From positions 30,663,630 to 30,727,629 of the forward strand of contig CM043874.1 of assembly GCA_023846275.1 (NCBI GenBank): a stretch of DNA of 64,000 nt. The letters run 5' to 3'. The notes under the pieces were generated by a model that was not told the origin of the DNA, ran no database searches, and was given only the letters and a program-made list of their open reading frames with translations. Positions 56,406 through 64,000 of the stretch are shown here, in pieces. Position numbers and translations under genes: made by a program. Each line of letters begins with the position of its first letter. The stretch's first letter is position 1. Source of the stretch: Vanilla planifolia. Taxonomy: Eukaryota > Streptophyta > Magnoliopsida > Asparagales > Orchidaceae.

Positions 56406-57007
56406 ATTTTCCTTTTTTTAAAGCCCTAGCTTGCAAAGCTTAAGAAATTCTATATACATTAATCTAATAGCCAAATAGGACCTTGATTAGAACTAAATCC
56501 TATCTTATATTATCAAAAACGAGAAATTAAAAATAAGAAGCACAAATGATGGGTTAAGAACTCATAGATCCTTATCACTACACCAACTCTGCCTTCTTGC
56601 TTTTCATTGATATTTCAATGGTTCTCATAGCCTTCACCATCAGTGAAACGAGTTTTGGTGAAGCTTCTCACTTACCGCATGTAGAAATCCTCTTCTTGGG
56701 CAAGGATAACTTTGGGTATGTTTTGGAAGAAAAGGGGGTTCTATTTTTGAAAATAGAAATAACACATATACTTTAGTTATATAAATAATATAATTTATTA
56801 ATATTTATTCTTATTAGTTTTGATAATTCACAAAAATTCTAAATAAACTTTAATTAGAACAAATCAAACATTATTAGACTCATCTCAATGAGCTCTATCC
56901 AAACATAAATTCATTTGTATATTTTGGAATTTGTTAATTTTCTTAGATTTGGCATATCTTACGAGATATTTTGATTTGTACTTGGTTTGATGATTGAGAA
57001 TGTTACA

Positions 57008-57012
57008 TAACC
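57008..57012. repeat. Gypsy target-site duplication, right copy (TAACC)
   Basis: It directly follows the LTR terminus GTTACA and is identical to 46089-46093. Confidence 0.8.
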
Positions 57013-58604
57013 ATAGGATCCAAACTATTTAAATAAAATCTATATCACATGAAGATAAACCTTAAAAATTATATATGAGTAAAATATTTTATATAATCAA
57101 AAGTCTAAGATAGAATATCTTATAAAATCCAATTTCTAATATAGAAACTTAAATGCTAAAAATAAGTAAGTCAAAAACTAAATATGACAAGATGTTGACT
57201 AAAAAATAATCCATTAAGATCTAATTTTGATTCCTACACTTTAATGTCGTACCAGCTACTACCTCCTACATTTGTAGATAATATAAGGAGGAGATGAGCT
57301 AAAATCAATATAAAATCTTTATATCTTGCTAATAAAATATGTGTGCAATAATATAATACTATAGTATAATCATGGACATATCAGAGGAATCAATCAATTT
57401 TATAATCTACTTAGTTGAACCAATGCATAAAATTATAACCACTAGCCTTATCATAAATCCATTTAGGCCTAATAAGTTTTAACAAATCATAATCAATATT
57501 TATATGGTTTTATTTACATTTATCTAGGATTACCTAACCATGACTTGTCATTTAAAGGATCCTAAGTTTTTTCAAAACTAATTCATTAATTAAGCCATTT
57601 AGGGTTTCTTTAAAATCTTACTCTATTATCTAAGCCAACCTAAGGAGTCTACCAATATAGAGTGTCCTCTTTTTTCATGTTTCTTATGTCTATGTTTAGT
57701 TCTTGTCCTTTTTGTAATCTAGGAGTCTCACTAAAGTCCTTTATCTTATCCAAACTACAACTTGAGTACTCACTCAAGTTATAAGTTCATGACTCAAACC
57801 TTTTAAGTCAGTGTTTAATTGCTAACTTAGGTTTGTATGAGTTTCACTAGTGACTCTCTCTTGCCTTACATGTCATCCTGAGTCACTCAACCCTTTCCAA
57901 AGGACTCTTTAGAGCTGCATGACCCTCCTAGATCATCATCTTGGGTGTTAATCTATGCTTAAGAGTCTGATTGATGGCTACTCATGATCTTATCCATCAA
58001 ACCAAACAAGAACAAATTTATCTATAATCCAAGTAATTGTTTATCCCCTTGGTTAAGCTTAACACCACTGCTAAGGTCATAATTGAGCACTTTATCTCAA
58101 CCAACCTTCATCCAAGCATAATTGCATATTTCATCAAATCACAACCTCATCTTGAAGGTGTCACTAAGCACTTGACACCCTCAATCGACCCTTAAATCAT
58201 ATCTTAGGGTTTTCTTCATGCAAAAGCCATGGTCTTTAAGAATTAAAAATGTTTAATTCCTAAGCTATATTTAATCTCATCTAAGATCCATTCAAGTAAT
58301 AACTTACTTCCAACCCTGATTGGGGTTACTTGCCTATTTAACCTTATTTAAGGTTTGAATTTTAAACACTAAGAATATATGTTTTAAATTTTAGATATTT
58401 AAATTTTAAATCTTAGATATTTAAATTTAAAATATAGAACAATCAAATTTCTAACTTAAGACATTTAAATTCTAAATCTTTAATATTCAAATTCCAAAAC
58501 CTAAACTCTCTTGATCATTCTACTAATTTCGAAAGTCTACTCTAAACCAACCAAACTTAATAGTAGACTTAAGTCTTTTATTAATTTCTTACACTTGCTT
58601 AACC

Positions 58605-59200
58605 AAGCCTAATTCTTTTTGTTGCACTTAACAAAGATCTAATCCTCCCTTAGCCATCTTTAAAAGATAACACAAGCTCTCAAAATCTCCTCATAAGGAA
58701 ACATGAGAGCTCACTTACCTTGGAAGTCTTTTGAAGTCCCTTCGTAGGTCTCTCTTAGCATTCTAAAGTGCATGACTAAGCCTTACACTCAACCCCTTAA
58801 ACCAACATGAATCTTTTAGCCCACTTTGGCACATAGTTTCAATTAAGTTTTTCTTTTCAAGTCAGAGAAATTTTGCAAGTTTAAGGTAATGCTTAATAGT
58901 ATACTATAAAGTACTTGTTACAAGGTTTTTGAGTTAAATTCTTCCTCTTGTCAAACCCAACCAAGAACATCACATGACCCTAGCCTTCTTTTAAGGCTCA
59001 ACTAAGCTTCCCAAGCCCTCATCACAAGGAACTTGAGAGCTTTACCTTACTTTAAATTCATCTAAGGCCTCTTTTAAGACCTATTCATGCATCTCTACTT
59101 ATATTTGACCCTTCTACTCAACCTTAAGGCTTAAACTAAGGTAGTCAACCTCATTTGGTTGCAAAATTCTTACCCTAGGTTTGGTTTTTGGAAGACATCT
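58605..59200. repeat. Two-copy tandem duplication, unit about 330 bp
   Basis: Blocks in order in both halves: CTTAGCC/CTAGCC-TCTTTTAA, CAAGCTCTC/CAAGCCCTC, ATAAGGAA/ACAAGGAA-C-TGAGAGCT, ACTTACCTT/TTTACCTTA, and CTACTCAACC/CACTCAACC. It is diverged and the borders are approximate. Confidence 0.6.
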
Positions 59201-59455
59201 TATCTTAAGTCATATTAGTGCCTTATGATATAATTAAATAAAAACATTCTTAGATTAAAATACTATGGTTTCTAAAATATTAGTAATTTTCCTAGTTGAA
59301 TTCTATACCACAACTTTTGTGATAAACATGAACTCTTCAAGCCAAATAAATTACATGAAGTCATGATTTTTTTACTTGATGTATAAATTGCAATTTCAAC
59401 AAGATGACATCATAAGGATTCATGTTAGCCTCAAAATTTAGTAAGCCACTAATGT

Positions 59456-59485
59456 TATATATATATATACATACACACACACATA
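59456..59485. repeat. (TA)n(CA)n compound microsatellite
   Basis: TATATATATATATACATACACACACACATA-type run. Confidence 0.9.
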
Positions 59486-61260
59486 AGTATATGACAAAGG
59501 GTCTCAATGAAAGTTATGTTACCATTAAGAGTGATCATAATTTTATATTTTATTCTTAACACATTTTAAGAGATCGCTACCACAAAACATGATGTAAGGA
59601 AGGTGTTTATCACAAAATTATAAATATAACTTTTAGCAAACATGATTTTAACATCAAACATAAATATAATGTTTCACCAAATTAGATTATTACAATTCTT
59701 ACATGATAATATCTAATTATATTCAACATAATAACTGAAATTAACCTGACAAGATTTTATATATAGTCATGAGAAAAGCATGTCCAAGTCTAGTGTTGAA
59801 TGCATCTTAATTTCTTCCTTAATCAAGAGTTATAGCATGCAAATTTTAATAATATATTGCATACACTTCATATTATCTATCAACTCAAGAGCTTTAACAT
59901 ACAAGATTAATAAGGTATTGTACACATTTCATGTTCTTTATCAATCCAAGAGCTATAACATGCAAGATTAGTAAACTATTTGATTTTAACTCCCAGCATG
60001 TATCTACATTTAAGTGCAAGGCATTAGGTTCCTACCACTTTAAATGAGTAGAGCTGTAGATAGATTGGAAGTCCTTCCTCTTCACTAATAAAGCTTGCAA
60101 AAGTTTCCCTTCTTCCTCCTTGTTGTCAACTTGCCTTCCTTGGCCTCTCGATTGGTTCTCCTTAGGTTAGTCACAACTAAATGTTCAAGAAAATGTTTAA
60201 CCCTAGAGCAAAATAACCTTAAATAACTAACCAACCTAAAAACATTACTAGGTCAGTTAAGATAGGTCTATCTCATCCCATTTTATCCATTAACTATGGT
60301 TTTTGTTTCCTTTTTTCACTTCAATTAATTCCTTATCCTAGTTGACAATTCATCCTATCCATAAATGATCTCACACATTTCCATAGCATTTATCCTTTAA
60401 AGCATTTTAAAAAAATACTCATAAGGTAAAATTCAATGTTTTATTCAAAGGTCAAATTCAAAGTTTAAACTAGCACTACATTCAAATTTTGAATAAATTC
60501 AAATTTCAAATCTCATTCAAATTTTAAATAATGAACTAAGAAAAAAGGTGATAAATCTAGATGATCATACATAAGGTGTAATTGTAAACAAGATATATAA
60601 GTGCATATTGTGATTTTTATTTTATTGATAATAAAATGCATATGAAGAGCACATTAGGCATAATTTCTTGGATTAGTCTATAACAAAACTGTGTAGCTCT
60701 ATCTACCATCTAATTTAAGAATATAACTATTAGTAATTGTGTAGCTCATGTTTTGTGCACTAAATAATAAATAGAAGACATGATATTCATTTATGAGAAA
60801 TGCCAATTTACTTTGATAATATTAGTACCATTTGTTTAACAAAAAACCCAATTCAACACTCTTGAACTAGCACATAGGCATTAGATATCACTTTGTTCAA
60901 GAAATTAAACCTTAAGACTATTTCTTTGTTTTTTATTACTTCAAGTGTATAATTGGTTAATATTTTAACTAAGTCATTGCTTATAAAAATATTTGTTAAA
61001 ATTAAAATGTCACTAAGGGTTATTAACTCTGAATGACTCACCATTTGTATAATAACAAAAAGAGAGAACTTCAATAGCATACTACATGCAATTAACTAAG
61101 GTAGAATAAGAGTAGTTATTATGCACTTCATCACATGCATATATTATTGTGATCATTTACCTACTCTATTTTACTTAATATATATACTTTTAGTAATATT
61201 TTTGTTGTTATGAAAAGGGAGAATTATTAATCCCATAGATATTTATGAGAGTTTGACTAT

Positions 61261-61665
61261 AATAAAACCATATGAAAAAGTTTAATAACGTGTTGATTGA
61301 ATTTACTGATTCATGAAAATTAAAAGATGATGATTATTTAGGGTGCTTTGGTATTATATCTCACAACAAGACATAATCAATGATGGCATATCTCATAAGT
61401 GAACCCATGGATAATTCTTGTTCTTGCTGTTATGGAATAAGTTTTGAGCATTTTTTATTCTATTTTGTTTTGTTAGAATGTAAAGCTTATAAAATATTTA
61501 CTTGTGTCACTTAAGATTATGAATTTTCTCAAGTCAACATAAACTTTCATCTCAAGCCATCTTGCATACAAAATTGCATTTCAATCGTAATTAGGAATTT
61601 CATGATGTATCACTTATATTACAAATATAATTTTACCATTTAACCCTTAATCATAAAATAGAGTG
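61261..61665. repeat. Diverged direct repeat, right copy (partner 37907-38318)
   Basis: Same orientation and block order as the left copy. It lies 23.4 kb from it, on the other side of the transposon nest. Confidence 0.7.
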
Positions 61666-62088
61666 TGGCATCCTTCTTCTCCTCATCAATATTTACTTGT
61701 TTTGGGTGCCACTTAACATCCTTTTTCCTTACTATTTTTCTTTGTGCAACATCAAATAGTGAAGACATTTACATACAATCAAGTTGTACATGTGATATGA
61801 TTTAATTTGATGAAAATATTTAAAATCTTTATAGAAGCAATTTTTTGTAACTTATTGAAAATAAAGTTTTTCATCATCTTTGGTGCATCTCAAACATTTT
61901 ATTTGAAATAATCCAATGAAATATCTTTGTTAACATTATAGGATATTTATTCTAAATAGTGCTCTTACTTTTAGAGACATAGTATTTCAAATAGTAATAC
62001 AATTCTAGATACAAGTTATTCTAGATAGCATGTTGGCATTTACAAGCAATCATTGATGTCTCTTGTTTTACATCACTTTATTATATCA

Positions 62089-62408
62089 TTTCTAATTCTA
62101 TTATATCAACATTATATTAGTCATCTTATTTTCTTTTAACACATATGATATGATATATATTTAGTAATTAATTAATTAAAATATATGATATGGAAAGCAT
62201 AGTAATATTTTATTATAATAAATAATGGCAAGTATCTCCCACAAATCCTTTCTAATTCTATTATATTAACATTGTATTAGTCAGCTATTTTTCTTTTAAC
62301 ACATATGGCATGATATATATTTGACATATAATTAATTAAAACATGTGATATAGAAAATATGACAATGTATTATTATAATAAATAATAGTAAGAATCTCCC
62401 ATATATCC
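62089..62408. repeat. Two-copy tandem duplication, 160-bp unit
   Basis: Units 62089-62248 and 62249-62408 align end to end without length change: TTTCTAATTCTATTATAT, CTTTTAACACATATG, TTATTATAATAAATAAT and ATCTCCCA recur exactly 160 bp apart. Confidence 0.92.
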
Positions 62409-64000
62409 TTTTTCATATATCACTAAATGAATTAATATAATCATACTCAAATAAATCATGTATCAAATCAACATTTCAATATGTTATTATAAAACATAGA
62501 GAAAACATCATCTAATTAGCATTTCACATATTATTTGAGACTTCTAACCTAGAATTATATATAATATTAAATTAGATACATTAAGTACAAGTCTTGTCTA
62601 TCTTTCAAATGTTTTTAGTGATCCTAACAATCTTAGATCTTTGCTTTAAATCATGTTCACTATAGTACTTAAGAGATTTTTTTCCTCGATTTTACCTTCA
62701 GTTCTTACACAACTCCTTTCCTATCTCTTGGAAACACCTTTAGCTACTCTTCTTTTTCTTCTACCAACTATGGTCAAGTGTTGAACCTCTTAAATTTTCC
62801 AAAAGAAAAATCTAAGTCATGCCTATCCCTTTTTTTACTTACATGATTTTTTACTTTCTTGACCTTTCAAATTCTTTTAATAGCATTTTCCCTTCATTGA
62901 ACACATTTCCAACTTCAATCTTTTAATTTCTAAAGGTTCCCTATTAATAAAACTTGCCCTTATGTCACTAGTTTTGTATTATATAATTCTCAAGCTTACC
63001 TAAATTTATTTTTATTTCTTCTAATCATACTATTAAAATCTCACTATCATAATCTTATGTTACTCCCATTCTTCTTACATCATATGAAAAATTTTATTTA
63101 TGATATTAGTGTTCACATTATCATATTATATGTATTTACTCATCATATTATACAAAACCCTTAAATTGACTATTTTTTCAAGCATTCTCTATCCATTGTT
63201 ATAATAGCACTGATTTTTATAACTAGACTACAAAAACTTGAGATAAACTTTTTGTGAGAGAAGATTATAAAAGCCATCAAATTCTTGCCCAAATCAAAAA
63301 AAGAAACCATGGAATGAAGCTAAGAGGATTATGAATAGGTATGAATAAAATAAATCAAGTCAATTTTTTGAAATATATTATTTATACGTAAAATATTGAA
63401 ACAATGATAGAAGATAAGAAAGTGTACCATAAGCTCAAACTTGGTTTAAATTATTATTTGAGCATATTAATAGAATGGATTCTTTGAGATGAACTCAATA
63501 GCATCGGCTTTATAATTTTTGGTGGGCCTTCAAAATTTCTTATAAATTTTTAAAGATTTAGATATAATTATAATTTTTAAAATTTCTCTAAGGGTATACT
63601 TATAATTTTTAGAATTTTGATTTAGGTCAAACATGATTGATAAAAGGTAGATTTGCAATTAAAGAAAAGTTGATTACACTAGAGTAGAACTATAATATTT
63701 GAAATTTTAGAGCACATAAATTTTATTTTATTAAGGGAATATTTATAAATATTAAATTATTTGATTGGTATAATGTAAATTTGATTTATTATAGTTTTCA
63801 CCAACTTTTTTAGACTGTTTGACAAGATGAGAAAAGTGCATTTCGATGATAAATATTTGTCCAAAATAAATATAGATCAAATAATTTAATTTGGTAAATT
63901 TGTTTTAATTTGAAATCCAAGCACATGCATATGGTTTGTAAAATATTTCATTAATCTTGCCTGCTTATATAAAAGGGAGACTTGAGCATTGCAATAAATC

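Larger units (their letters stand above)
46094..57007 (-). mobile_element. Full-length degenerate Ty3/gypsy retrotransposon
   Basis: 10.9 kb on the minus strand: 5' LTR 57007-54715, gag, reverse transcriptase, RNase H, integrase, polypurine tract, 3' LTR 48414-46094. A perfect 5-bp duplication TAACC flanks it. The domain order RT-RH-IN is that of Ty3/gypsy, and the integrase wording (DRLTK, TLENM) is like Tekay/Del-type elements; no chromodomain was recognised. Every domain has many stops. The LTRs differ by many substitutions, so the insertion is old. Confidence 0.9.
54715..57007 (-). mobile_element. 5' LTR of the gypsy element
   Basis: 2.3 kb, TGTGACAAA...GAGAATGTTACA on plus (TGTAACATTC...TTTGTCACA on minus), so it carries canonical TG/CA ends. 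It contains the 45-50-bp repeat array (55470-55745) and a long pyrimidine tract at 56337-56405 that is much shorter in the 3' LTR (about 47784-47815). Confidence 0.88.
57013..64000. other. Non-coding AT-rich repeat-derived DNA to the window end
   Basis: No gene recognised on either strand. It should include the remainder of the TGTCACACCCC fragment and perhaps the 3' end of the copia element, but neither was identified. Local repeats are listed separately. Confidence 0.65.

Overview
This is nuclear DNA of a flowering plant. It is AT-rich, has GT-AG introns and is packed with decayed plant retrotransposons. One ordinary host gene can be supported. It encodes cytosolic acetyl-CoA C-acetyltransferase (acetoacetyl-CoA thiolase, AACT), on the minus strand, start codon at 34767 and stop codon at 1784. 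The coding sequence is split into 13 exons that I joined by eye. Every junction has GT-AG borders and keeps frame, giving 1218 nt or 405 residues with the thiolase catalytic set intact. It is spread over 33 kb because six introns are 1.5-9.7 kb long and at least two of these carry transposon debris. I cannot name the species.

Layout: 1-1783 is the 3' flank of AACT with an old direct repeat. 1784-34767 is the AACT coding span. Intron 1 (25077-34727) holds a minus-strand copia relic (primer-binding site, gag start, zinc knuckle) and several LTR-like pieces. Intron 4 (17600-24536) holds a pair of LTR-like repeats, a possible copia integrase scrap and a tandem duplication. 34768-35477 is the AACT leader and promoter. 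35478-36289 is a 5'-truncated LINE with its own poly(A) and an imperfect 17-bp target duplication, inserted about 200 bp upstream of the probable leader exon.

From 40866 to at least 57012 lies a nest of LTR retrotransposons. A degenerate plus-strand Ty1/copia element (gag, integrase, reverse transcriptase) has its gag split by a 2.9-kb CpG-rich solo LTR (41221-44127). Its reverse transcriptase is cut at 45780 by the start of another LTR-like sequence. That sequence is in turn interrupted by a full-length minus-strand Ty3/gypsy element (46094-57007) with both LTRs and a perfect 5-bp target duplication, TAACC. Diverged direct repeats at 37.9 kb and 61.3 kb may be outer flanks of the nest. 57013-64000 is otherwise non-coding repeat-like DNA.

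AACT makes acetoacetyl-CoA, the first step of the mevalonate pathway. No other gene here works with it, and I found no previously undescribed gene system. The notable biology is the gene's intron growth by transposons, the promoter-proximal LINE, the three-deep nesting, and the palindromic or tandem arrays inside the LTRs. All domain calls were made by reading translations, without database searches. Ages and percent identities were not computed.
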